A stretch of 64,000 bases of DNA from Argyresthia goedartella (Eukaryota > Arthropoda > Insecta > Lepidoptera > Argyresthiidae), in contig OX463816.1 of NCBI GenBank assembly GCA_949825045.1, positions 14,379,579 to 14,443,578 on the forward strand, in the 5' to 3' direction. How positions within the stretch are numbered: the first letter of the stretch is position 1; every line of letters starts with the position of its first letter. Under the pieces are notes generated by a model that saw nothing but the letters and a program-made list of their open reading frames with translations, searched no databases and was not told where the DNA came from. Made by a program: the position numbers and the translations under genes. This document shows positions 10,680 through 21,446 of this stretch, piece after piece.

Positions 10680-11010
10680 CTAAGCATAATACATTTATGG
10701 TGCTTCTGTAAATTAGTGTGAAATATTCACATGCATTGCAAGAAATGTTATGGTGCAACTCTTCGAACCATAATTTTCTATGCAAAGAACGATATTTTAT
10801 GGTGCATTTGTGACGTCACTAGTTTATCGTGCTATGCATTATAACTCTTTATGCTACGAAAATACATTTATGTGCTTCTCTAAAGTAGTTTGAAATAATA
10901 TTAGAAGCATTGCAAAAAATGTTATGGTGCAACTCTTCGAACCATAATTTTCTAGGCAAAGAACGATATTTTACCGTGCATTTGTGACGTCACTAGTTTA
11001 TCGTGCATTG
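10680..11010. repeat. Two tandem units of about 174 bp with TGACGTCA palindromes
   Basis: Two diverged direct copies follow each other. Matching anchors are GTGACGTCACTAGTTTATCG at 10810 and 10984, and GTTATGGTGCAACTCTTCGA in both. Each unit contains TTCGAA and the CRE-like palindrome TGACGTCA. No coding capacity is seen. Confidence 0.8.
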
Positions 11011-13140
11011 ATCACTGTATATTATGATGCATAATACAAAATTTTATTTTGCATAAGTAACGATATGTCTTTTTGGTGCAGAGTGCATAATATTATATAC
11101 TAATTGCACGATAAAAGATAAGGCATTTGTACGTTATTTTTGGTGGGTTTCTTGCACAATGAATTTAAATTCTCAGCATTAGATTCGTGTCACTATTTAA
11201 AGTGGTGTGCACTAAGTTATTAGGGTCTAGCAGTCTATTTTAGAATGTTTGCATAATATTTTAATACGTCGTCTTCAATCCATTTTTCTCAGATACTGCT
11301 CTCAGAGCAGTTCAAACCAGTGCGAGAGTGAGTGCCATCCGCTTGACACGCGCGTCTGTTAATGTAAATAATGCAACAAAAAAAAATATTATGGGAATAT
11401 ATATACAAAATGGGAATCACATTCTATTTTCATTCCCAGTTGGTAACAGTGTTACAAACTGGGTTTTTTTTTCCCCAGTTTGTAACGGTGTTACCATGAT
11501 GGATGTGACAAACTGGGAACACATGGGAAAAATATAAGCGCTCTCATCACTTAAATGTTTTATTAATATATGTTTATGTTTATAAATTAAAGAACAAAAA
11601 TAAGAAAATAATTTGCAGTTATCAATTTGTTTATTTTCTTTTACAGAAAACGTAATCTCTAGGTGACTAAGTTTTTTAGAATTCATCATTGATAAGGATT
11701 AAATAAATCATTTTTGCAAAACACTTCCGATTCTGTGATGGTATATCTGTTTTTTGTATTCAAGTTATTGTTCTTTAGGCAAATAATAATGTTTTTGAAT
11801 TATATATTTACAGTGACGCAGATTAACAATTTCCTAACAGATAAGTTGCTAAGCATACATTTTATAGATTCACTGTAATGATATGTATTATAGCAGCTTT
11901 CAGTACCTGTATAATCCAATTATATTTTCCTATTGCAATCAAGTAAAACGGCTGAGATAAAAATAAAAAATAGGTGAAATGAAATCTGATAAAATCTGTT
12001 CTATAAGTCGAAGTAAGCAATTAATATGAGAAATATGACTAATATTGAATAAAGCCGGTCAATAAAGTGAGTCAATCGATAAACTGTGAAACCCTGTTAT
12101 AATTGATTACGAATTCCAATGATACCTTGCGGTCATATTGAATAAATAAAATAAAAAAATAGATTATAACAGAATTCAAAACAAAAATATTTTTTTCTTA
12201 GTAAACTTATTTGCCATGACTCGCTGGCCACACAATCTGGAACCTGCCTAAATTATTTTGAATCATCTTGTAAAGTGTAATCTTCAACATAATCTTAAAC
12301 ACCTAAAATAATTATTTACTAATATATTTACATTCACCCAGTCTCTGAGACTTCTGGCGATTATGTAATTAATTAACATAAAATATAAGTATCAACTAAT
12401 TAATTCTAAAAATACAAATTACTAGTTTACATTAATGGTATCGAGTACGACCAACCTGTACTCATATTTATTTATTTTAATTTTATCAGGCAACAGATAT
12501 ACTTAAATAATTTTAAATAATATTACTGCAAAGAACATTTTCAAACAGTTATCTATTCAGCTATCACAGAATGCTCTGAGCGCAATATAATAATTAATTA
12601 TTAACTAATAAAACTTAAAATAAAAACAAGGCGCCTACGGACAGTCGCACATACATTCAAAAAATAAATAACATCTCTAAGCATTTGCCGGTTATACCGA
12701 ACATTAATTAGATCACCTAACTTGAAATAGATAGACCTTATAAAATGTTGATAAACCTATTAAAATTACACTTAACAACAATTTTTGGCAAGAAATATTT
12801 GCCAACTAACAAATTTTTTACAATACGTAAAGAATATCCAAAAAACGCTTCAAATTATTTAGTATTACATATAATAATTATCTAACGTCTTCAACGAATA
12901 TATTTTGACTTCCATTTCCATCTGACTGAGCAATAATACTTCCTATTCATTCCAATGAATTCCATTTAAATTAAAGTATCATCAAACATTTCTGGCAAGA
13001 CGGATTCAATTTATGGTAAACAATTTATACAATGTTTATTTAAATTACGTAACTGGCTTCAATTTAAGATAATAAATTCCAACAATGGGAATACAACATT
13101 CAAAACTCCAAATGGTTCGAAGAAATTCATATTAAATAAT
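11011..13140. other. AT-rich non-coding stretch with small inverted repeats
   Basis: No gene was found. At 11437-11520 there are related inverted repeats: CCCAGTTGGTAAC faces GTTACAAACTGGG, followed by a second CCCCAGTTTGTAAC block and ACAAACTGGGA. The rest is AT-rich sequence with no credible ORF. Confidence 0.6.
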
Positions 13141-13313
13141 CGGACAAGTGCGGGTCGGCCTCGCACACGAAGGGTTCCGTACTATTGTACAAGTAAAATT
13201 AACAACTAAAAATTACAAAACAAAAACAGAATAACATTATGTGCGGGCGTGGATTCGAACCCAGAACTCTAAGTTTGCGAGACTGATATCAAATCAATTG
13301 CGCCACCACAACC
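13141..13313 (-). mobile_element. tRNA-derived SINE (family S1)
   Basis: Read on the minus strand, the head contains GGTGGCGCAATTGATTTG (A-box-like) and TGGGTTCGAATCC (B box). It ends in GGTACGGAACCC...GCACTTGTCCG (plus strand CGGACAAGTGCGGG at 13141). The same head and tail occur in plus orientation at 40971-41150, which fixes the family. Truncated or tail-only relatives are at 15452, 34580 and 37000. The B box makes it look like a tRNA, but no cloverleaf gene is intact. Confidence 0.75.
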
Positions 13314-13734
13314 ATGTGTAAGCCGCCAAATCTTCGATCATATTCGCATCATGTAATGTTTTGTTAAATCGCGGCTGGTTAAACACATCTATTGTATGGG
13401 GACCCCCTTTAATTTACAAAATATCATTTCGTTAATTATTTTTGCTATAGCGGCTACAGAAATACACAATCTGTAAAAATTTGAACTCCCTACCTATTTC
13501 GGTTTATCAGATAGAGCCTGCTGAAAGAAAGACGGAGAGGCAGACAGACGGACAGCGGAAGCGTAGTAATAGGGTCCCGTCTGGCACCCTTCGGGTACGG
13601 CACCCTTGGATGATTGAAACTTAAACTACACGGATTAAATCATTGGTCATTGGCATAACAGCATAATACTGCGGAAACATAATCGGCACAACACCGACCA
13701 AGCCCTATGAACAAACAAGCCTCGATCAGTTGGA

Positions 13735-14060
13735 CAGTACAGATTTATTAAACGCAGAGACCTCAAGAGCCTCAATCCAGGAACTAAGTATAGATATTCG
13801 GACGCAAAAGCCTCATAACCACATCACACACGATATTCATCTGCTTGACGTACTGGCAATCAACAATCAAACATTTCAAAAAATACTAAATTCGAAACAG
13901 GAATCAGTGGCAGATTTACGCGGGAACTAGTAAATTTGAGAAATAGCCGATCGCGGCGTGGGCGAAAATCACGAAGCCAAGAAGGTACATGCTGTTTTCG
14001 GGATGGTCTGCAGCGTCAGGCAGTCCACACTCCTGCCCTCGGTACTCCAAGCAAAAGTTC
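13735..14060 (+). pseudogene. Gypsy-type Gag fragment
   Basis: Two plus-strand frames, 13735-13926 and 13936 onward, are joined by a frameshift. The first ends in helical IQELSIDIRT and NQTFQKILN stretches. The second begins RNSRSRRGRKSRSQ, then TCCFRDGLQRQA. An Arg/Ser-rich segment followed by C-x-(Y/F)-x-D-x(3-4)-Q/A is the usual C-terminus of Gag in many insect Ty3/gypsy elements, although the expected following Cys residues are lost. No pol is seen. It is a short dead fragment. Confidence 0.5.
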
Positions 14061-14184
14061 TGCGAATAATAATGCAATGTATATTAATGAACAGAAAAAT
14101 TACAATAGTTTTGTTTTGGTTCTGACTATACGGCTATTGGTGAAGGTGATCAACCAAGCTGACGAAGTGCCTTCAAGATAATAA

Positions 14185-14453
14185 TAGGGAAATATTAAAC
14201 TGCACATCAAAAATACTGATTTGCACAGCAAATATCAGGGCTAAATGCTGCGGTAGCTTAGGTGAAGGGTAAAAGGGGTGAGCGAAGTGAAGCCCCCTTT
14301 ATCCTTCGTGTTAGGTTGAACAGTAAGAACAACAAAAAATACTTAATACATAAACTTAAGTGCACATAAAATATTTAAAACATAAAAAGTGTTTTTGTTG
14401 ATCCTTTTTTGCTGTGAAAACCAGTATTTTTTATGTGCGATTAAATACTAGCC
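14185..14453. mobile_element. Inverted-repeat MITE, family M1, copy 1
   Basis: The ends face each other. TAGGGAAATATTAAACTGCA then CATCAAAAATACTGATTTGC at the left matches the complement of TTGCTGTGAAAACCAGTATT through GTGCGATTAAATACTAG at the right, about 50 bp with gaps. The core has CTGCGGTAGCTTAGGTGAAG and a GC-rich block AGCGAAGTGAAGCCCCC. Further copies are at 32551-32840 and 33151-33310. Core-only relatives are at 16005-16030, 49695-49790 and 59463-59545. There is no ORF; it is a non-autonomous DNA element. Confidence 0.75.
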
Positions 14454-17364
14454 GAATAAAATATTCAATTATTCCTTTTATAGCATGTCTTTCAACTTTC
14501 AACAACAAATGGTCATTGTAATGTTCTTTGCGCTACTATATTGGCTAGGATGGCTCTACACAACATAATAATAATATTATCCTCTCTACATGAATCTGTT
14601 TCATTCCATTCCAATTCCATAACACCACGCAGCGTGACAAAGCCATTAGAGCTGGCTTCTCTCATCGCTACAAATAACTGCATTACCTCAATTAAATGAT
14701 TATTGCATCATGTATATGCAGGATTTCATATAACTCAACAGGATATAGGTAACTCGTTAATTAATCGCGAATTATTGAGGGCCATTATCGCGTGCCGTTC
14801 CGAAAGCGCACTGCAGTTGCAGCTCTTTTTAAACGGCGATGTGACGACACGGGAATTAAAGTAAAATATCTGCTGAAATGTAGTTACTGTACAATTTAAC
14901 ATCCAATGGTAACAGTTTCACATCCAGTTTGGGATGTCGCAAAGCGAATGAGAAACGTAAATAAAGTTATGCCGTAAAAAGTCTGGGGTTCGCGGATTCA
15001 TCGTGTTACGTTTCGGTTGGTTAGCCATTGCAAGCTCGTAACATACACTCGAATTTTTTTAAATTGTAATGACGGAGCGAGCGAAGCGTCACCGTTCAGC
15101 TTGGGCAAAAATGCTTTTGCCTGTCCGGATTTTCGGCTGTTCTCCTCTACAGGTCGCATTTTTAAACCGATTCTCGAGAAATTTTGTGATCATGTTCGAT
15201 AATTATTTGTTTTATATATCGAGTCTGTTCTTGGAAATTTTTCAAAATGGTGGAGATATGGGGTTACAAAGTTATTGGTGAGGCTACTTTCATACTCCAT
15301 TGTACGTACCTGGGACATTTATAAGTTTGTATTTGGTATTTAAAGAAAATGCAGTCGGGTTATTTGTTTTTATAATAATTCCACCTGTTCATCCGATTAT
15401 CTTCAAGGGGTCGGGGGTGGGTAGAAAATAAAAAATAAAAAACCGACCAAGTGCGAGTTGGACTCGCACAAATTGCTTTTATAAATAAATTTTATAAAAA
15501 ATTCACGTAAACGTGAACCAATTACTTTACAGTTTTCACATTTTTTCCATTACTTAACTGTATTTTATAAGACCTTGCTACGTGGCAAATGTCATGATTG
15601 TAGGTGTATTTAGATTCCCTTGTGAGTATCAAGCAAATTTAACAAAATTGTGACATAAAACGGTATGTTTTGATTGCGTTGACCAGCAAGTTTGTTTTTT
15701 TTACAACTTTAACAGACTACCGATTTGAGTAATCGATATTATGTAATTTCAACTTGATATCTTTACACGTTCCTGAGAAAAAGTTTCTTAACAGACAAAT
15801 AACGAAACGTGTTCTTGTAAGGGTTCCTTTTAAGGTACGGAACCCTGAAAACGAGTCTAAACCTAAATTGCCTGTGTCGCTCGCGAGGTCTTCAGCTCAC
15901 AGAGCCACTAGTACTACATTCATATATCTTTTTAAAAGCATTTTACTCAGTGCTACATAATATTTTTTGTGATATACTCTTCGAACTAACACGAAGACTA
16001 TTCGGGGGTCTTCACCTAAGCTACCGCAGTGTTTTCCCTAAAAGGTTTCTTCGTTCAATGAAAGTTCTAATTCAACCATGGTTGGGCAATTCATGATATG
16101 GTCAGTTCTACGATGTGGTTCCGACATATGTATCTTCATGTCTTTATTACCCATGCAGGCTGGCAGGTCGACCTCAAGATCACCTGGGGATCAATCACAG
16201 CCACTTGCAGGGGGACGCATATTAATTTAAGTTAGAGTTAGTTCTCCGACTTCTATCGAGAATGAATGTGGCCAGCGTAAAACACAATGTTCTGCATCAT
16301 AATCATGACCTTCAGTACGTTGACCCTATCAGCTGAATACAAGTTAAAGACCCGATTTTTATTATCGTTTGCGACTGCATGTTTCTTGGGGAAAGTTGTT
16401 CAATGGTTCATTCCCCAAAATATGGCCAGCTAATTAAATGTCACCTGTACATAAATGAATGTTTAAAATAATCGAATCATTTTTTTAAACGAGTTTATGT
16501 TTAGTTTCTGTAGTTTTCAGTCAAGACCAGCCCACTCAGCCGCGCCTTTAGAATTATGACGACATTGACATGCCAACAAACCTCGGCACAGGGCAAGACG
16601 CCAAGTCATGACGCAACTCAGATTCATGCTCTCAAGACTGCGTCAGACTGACTGAAGATACTCGTAAACATGCGCAGGCACATGCAGAAAGACTAAGAAA
16701 AACATCTAGGTAATTGACATTTGACACAAAAAAAACCTTTGTTTACAAAGTAGCATGACTTTGTGACCTAGAGTCGGTACTAGATTTTTTAATAAATTCA
16801 GGGTCATGGTCACTCATGCATGACTGATGGTGTTGTTTTTCTGCGCGTTGACAGTTTGTTTTTCTTTAAAATCTACTACAGTAATACTGAGGTAGGTAGG
16901 TGGACGTAGGACTAACGTTTGGTGAAAAGAAGTATTCCACACTACACCATCTTTCAACAAATACTTTTAGCGTAAGAATATGACACTCTTGATATTACAA
17001 CGCATAGAAGAATGCTTACCTATCCACTGAACTGTGCAATATTGACTGATACGATGCCACTAAATAACTAACATGATGCCTAAGGAATCTCTTGAGAGAT
17101 GCAGATACAAAGAAGACGCGATATAATTCAAGTTTTCAGTTAATATCGCGTAATGAATTTCTTACAAACTATTTGTTCTCGAAAGTTTCCTTTTCTGTAT
17201 TCTGTGGCTTCTTTTGATTGTCTACCTAAATAAGTTCCTCTTTTAGATACCCTAAATCACAGCAATATTTTCTTTTGCAATTATTTCAACTGCAGGGTGT
17301 AACTGAACATCATTCTGAGCAACTTTTACTATGAGACCGATTTGATCAAAGCAACTTTATTTTT
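14454..17364. other. Non-coding stretch with dispersed repeat fragments
   Basis: No gene recognised. About 15060-15300 is one copy of a dispersed repeat (GACGGAGCGAGCGAAGCG, then CTCTACAGGTCGCATTT) whose reverse copies form the duplicated block at 44235-44590. An S1-tail fragment (CCGACCAAGTGCGAGTTGGA) is at 15452. A piece of the M1 core is at 16005-16030. The remainder is AT-rich with no supportable ORF. Confidence 0.6.
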
Positions 17365-18260
17365 CGCATCTCAGGTTCGCGGATGACCTCATTCTCGTCG
17401 CCGTATGTGACTCAGATCTCCAAGATATGCTCGCAGAACTGCATGAAGCTTCCCTGAAAGTCGGTCTCAGGATAAACAAGTCCAAGACCAAGATCATGAT
17501 GAATCGCTCTTTAACCTCTCAAAAACCGCGGGTAGTTGAGACGGGTCGCGATTTTGAACCTAGGGCCATGGTAATAAAATTTAAAACCTAAAACGGAAAA
17601 GTGGCGTTAGCTAACGCCGGTGGTATTAAGGGGTTAAATGTACCGAACATAATTGTTGGCAACGACCCCGTACAGGTGGTCAGCGATTACGTCTATCTTG
17701 GGCATCGTGCAGTGCGTGGAGCTGCACAGGTGAAGGAGATCAACAGACGAGTCGGCTTAGGGTGGGCTCTTTTCGGGAAGGTAGACGAACTACTACAATG
17801 CCTGTAGACTAAGGCATATAACCAATGTGTTTTGCCTATCCTCACCAATGGAGCCGAAACATGACCGCTCACTAAGCAAATTATGCACAAAATCAAGGTG
17901 GCCCAACGTGCAATGGAGCGATCCATGTTAGGTATCTCTCTCGTTGTCCGCGTGCGAAATTAGACGGAAGACGAAGGTCGAAGATGTAGGTAAGCGGATA
18001 ACGGGACTGAGGTGGAGATGGGCGGGACACTTGGCTAGACGGGATGACGGACGGAGGACCAAAGCAGTCACAGAGTGGTGGCCAAGGGGAGCAACAAGGC
18101 CAGTGGGCAGACCACCTGCCCGATGGTCCGACGATATACTAAAGTCGACAGGATCTCAATGGATGCGGAGGACACAGGACCGTAGGTAGGGGTTGGCGCT
18201 ATAGAGAAGAGACCTGTGCCCAGCAGTGGGTTGATGTGGGCTGAGCGTGATGATGATGAA
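17365..18260 (+). pseudogene. RTE-type LINE 3' end, interrupted by a TTAA element
   Basis: The plus strand encodes the reverse transcriptase catalytic box FADDLILVA (17371 on), then GLRINKSKTKIMMNRS, VVSDYVYLGH and the C-terminus RWRWAGHLARRDDGR, GRPPARWSDDI and SQWMRRTQDR. It ends before TGATGATGATGA at about 18248. The GHxARxxDxR...W...GRP..RW.DDI tail and the GATGAT terminus are features of RTE elements. Several frame breaks are present (near 17807 and 17930). At 17511-17637 a short MITE is inserted; removing it restores the frame between MMNRS and LNVPN. Confidence 0.88.
17511..17637. mobile_element. TTAA-flanked MITE, family M2, copy 1
   Basis: A 119-bp insert lies between TTAA at 17511-17514 and TTAA at 17634-17637. 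It begins CCTCTC and ends AAGGGG, a short imperfect terminal inverted repeat. Related copies are at 20435-20554 and 48271-48396; shared internal words are TCGCGATTTTGAA and ATGGTAATAAAATT. TTAA duplication points to a piggyBac-type non-autonomous element. The host RTE sequence is contiguous and in frame when one TTAA is kept. Confidence 0.8.
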
Positions 18261-18620
18261 CTTTATTTTTCACTCCTCCATACAAATCAGCTGAACAGCT
18301 CGTCCCAAAATGTCCGAAATAAAGTTGATCCGATCAAATCGCTTTGGTAGTGAAAGTTGTTCAGAATAATCTACCTTGCAACCTCTTAAAATATGACTAA
18401 ACCTTTCTGTTACAACCTGTATGAACCTGGGAACTTCCTGTAAGGAGGGAAGCCCAATAAGAAAGGTATCGCTAATCAGGTGGGCCGGGCCTTAATAAAG
18501 TGCATTTACAGTTAGAGTTTATTGCTGGAAGCATACTAATTATTACGTCTTAATGACATAAACGCCACGTCAAAAATCAAAAAATATACTTAATGCAATG
18601 AGATAATAGTTATTTGTGTC
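18261..18620. other. Non-coding spacer
   Basis: This AT-rich stretch lies after the RTE tail. Two pieces resemble other parts of the window: CTCGTCCCAAAATGTCCGAA resembles sequence at about 60970. No ORF or clear element border was seen. Confidence 0.5.
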
Positions 18621-19334
18621 ACAAGGGAGCAAAACGATGTATATACGGCGAGGGCGGTAAATTTAATCCAGAGTGAAGGGAAGGATTCTACGATAGAATC
18701 CTGAGCGTAGCGAGGGATACTAAGTTACAATCCTGAGCGTAACGAAGGATTCAAGCGTTAACGCCCATGACGAAAATAATTTTGCTCCTGAGTGACGACT
18801 TTTCACACCGACTATGAGGAAAATTGAAATAAAATGCTCTAAAAATAATGAAATAACTATACTTTGAATTATACTTCCACCACTTTTACAGTAATCGAAC
18901 AACCAAAACATATATTTTTTTAAAATGGCGGATTGTGAAGTATTAGGGAAAGGTCACCACAGATAAAATATTCCTGTGCTACTTTTACCAAAGTGTAAAA
19001 ATAATCGAATCGAATATTACAATGGTATCGGATATCAATATTCATTATATCACATTAACAGTCATCGATAGTTTTGATTTCAGTAAAACATATAATTTAT
19101 TGTGTTTTTTTTTTAATATTACGAGAAATCCATAAATTCATAACGTATAACGATCAAATCATATAACGTTGTTACAGTTAAAACTTCAAATATGTTCGTT
19201 TCTAATCGACTACGATGAAATTACAATCGATTCGAATCGATGTTCAATTGGTACATTGCGTAAATATGCCACGTGCCAATGAATAAATTAAAAAAGTAGC
19301 TTAATCAGAAAAGTAGCATTTTGCTCCCTCTCGT
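18621..19334. mobile_element. Probable MITE bounded by GGGAGCAAAA inverted ends
   Basis: AAGGGAGCAAAACGATG at 18623 faces ATTTTGCTCCCTCTCGT at 19317-19333, an inverted pair about 0.7 kb apart. Inside is a direct repeat, GAATCCTGAGCGTAGCGAGG and CAATCCTGAGCGTAACGAAG, near 18696 and 18730. No transposase ORF is present. The borders are approximate because no target-site duplication was identified. Confidence 0.45.
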
Positions 19335-19537
19335 CGTGGAGCAAAATTTACTTTTCCGAATGAAAGGTGTGAAAAGATTATTTCCGGCAATACGAGTAAT
19401 CGAAGTCTACTCTAAGGACCGGCCTCAACACTGACTTTAAGTGCACTGTACTAATGTATGCAGCCTTGCCCGGCTAATTTAATTCCGATTCTTACTATAT
19501 TTGCCTGAAAATTAATATACTTATATACATAAATTAC

Positions 19538-19652
19538 CTTTATAATATTGGAAGCCATCCTCTTAAGGAAGGCACTGGTGAAGAGAGCTGCATCATCACC
19601 ACACGACTCTTGCACCGTCCGCTCCGAACATAGCAGATACTCTTGGAATGAA
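19538..19652 (-). CDS. Cys-rich secreted protein gene, exon D
   Basis: Minus-strand exon between acceptor TTTCCAG (19653 side) and donor AAG|GTAATT. It takes the phase-2 end of exon C and reads SFQEYLLCSERTVQESCGDD then AALFTSAFLKRMASNIIK, ending in phase 0. Two Cys residues and a helical tail repeat the pattern of the earlier exons. The protein cannot end here, since no stop precedes the donor. The final exon was not found between 19537 and the left edge; it may be short or lie outside the window. Confidence 0.75.
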
Positions 19653-20434
19653 CTGGAAATAACAAACAGTACGTACGTACTATTAACAACAAGTTGGTTC
19701 TGCAACTGATGCTCCCTATGTCAAGAGGAGAAGGATGAGGATATCAAAATGTACTGCTTATGTTTTTTTGTTAAAAAGGTTAAGTTTAGTTCTAGATGTT
19801 CAAATGTAAATAAAAGTTTGGTCCGATAAATATAATACCTACTGTTTTAAGTAATATTTTTACCTACATATCCATTACATGTCCTACAAAGCAAAAAGCA
19901 GCAAAGATAGCATCAACAATAGGTCTCGGGCTTCAGCCAAATCAAGACGGTTATTTCAACTGAAACCTGTCTATTCTACAAAAACATGATACCAGCGCAG
20001 TCCTGTTAAAATAAAATGGTAGCGTCCGTTCTTTATTTTTTTTATTTTGCCGGGCACTGGTTGCTACAATTTTTGCGTTTGTGTACAGTTTCCCCCCGGA
20101 AATTGTGTTGTTTTTGTTTATCATTTCCATTGTGACAGCCAGCGCACGAGGCATCGGCGTGTGAATCCTGCGATACCAGTAAAAGCATAGTGAAAGAAAC
20201 GAGTGAAAACCCGGTGTATATTTTAAATTATGATATTGTAGCGCCGCGCCGTAAAAAAAGTGAATGGAAACCTACAATGGCAGCGAAAACAGTGTGTGGT
20301 ATCTATGAATACAGACAGAATTGGGTACACCTTTCTATTGCACTAAGTATGTATAATATATATAGCATAGATAGCATATGTACATCTGAAGATCAACTAC
20401 CGTTACAGGTGTTGGTTAAGTACATCCTACCTAC

Positions 20435-20554
20435 TTAACCGGTCAACACCTGGACCTGGTTAAGAGGCATCGCGATTTTGAATGGTAATAAAATTCAAAA
20501 ACTGTAACGGTAGTTGAACGTATATATGTACGTTTCCAGGTACTAAGGGGTTAA
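20435..20554. mobile_element. TTAA-flanked MITE, family M2, copy 2
   Basis: It starts TTAACCGGTC at 20435 and ends AAGGGGTTAA at 20554, with the shared internal word ATCGCGATTTTGAATGGTAA. The 12-bp word CTGTAACGGTAG inside it (20501-20512) is the complement of CTACCGTTACAG just outside the left end (20398-20409). There is no coding potential. Confidence 0.7.
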
Positions 20555-21446
20555 TGTATAGCAAGTTCAGAAACTACGGCTTCGGTCTCATGGTCACACT
20601 ATTTTGTCAGAGATGACGAGTAATTTATTTTTCCGACTTCTGAGCCAAAAATAGCACTTTCGCCGCTTGATTTTGGGTTCTCAGGCGGAAAAATTCTCGT
20701 TCAAAAAGGCTTTTTACGAGCCTCACTACGTAATATACGCCTTTGCGAACTCGTGGGAAATGTACTATTCTTCGTGGTCACACACACCCTATAAAAAGAT
20801 CACACTTGACTGAATATTATATTTATTGAGTGTTGTGATTGTGAAGCACTTGATAAAAAAGGCGATATATGTAAAAGGCTGTACCTTCATACTTTATGGA
20901 AAGTTACAATCCCGGATTCAACATGTTTCCTTTCCATTTTTTTTTCTTAATATTTACAATATCATACTTATTTTTCAACGTATGGTTAATCCTACTTAAA
21001 AGGAGTACTGATGACTTTAAAATAATTAAAAGAAAAGGTGGTGAAGTGCTTTTAAGCCATGGATACCAATTTACAAATAAAAAGTTTATTCTAAATGGGC
21101 TCTATCACTATCAAAGTAAATAGACTACTTACAAAAGGTATCATGGATAGACTCAGATATACTTTGGTCAAGTTATGTCCGATGTATTACTAGCTTTTTT
21201 GCCCGCGACTTCGTCGGCTCCCGTACAAAAGGAATCATTTCTGGGATAAAATTGGTCACACCAAGCAGTGGGTTACAAAGAGAAGAAATTACTCGTCATC
21301 ATACTAGTGTGACGAAATGGTGTGACAACGAGTCCGAAGCGGAAATTACAGGCAAGTAGTTAGACACCAAATAATGCGGAATACTTATACCTTAAATATC
21401 ATCGATCACATTGCAGAAACTTCGGGTTTTATCTGTTTCTACTATC
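20555..21446. other. Non-coding intron sequence
   Basis: This is part of the large intron between exons C and D of the Cys-rich gene. A plus-strand ORF of 75 codons (20896-21123) is AT-rich with a membrane-like N-terminus, but it has no recognisable homology and no splice context. A GCCCGCGACTTCGTC word at 21201 is typical of old lepidopteran repeats. Confidence 0.5.

Noticed and set aside
13224..13313. tRNA-like gene with a B box
   Set aside because: The same head is linked to a constant 3' tail at a second locus (40971-41150), so it is a SINE, not a tRNA gene.
20896..21123. 75-codon plus ORF with hydrophobic N-terminus
   Set aside because: AT-rich intron sequence with no homology, splice sites or conserved context.
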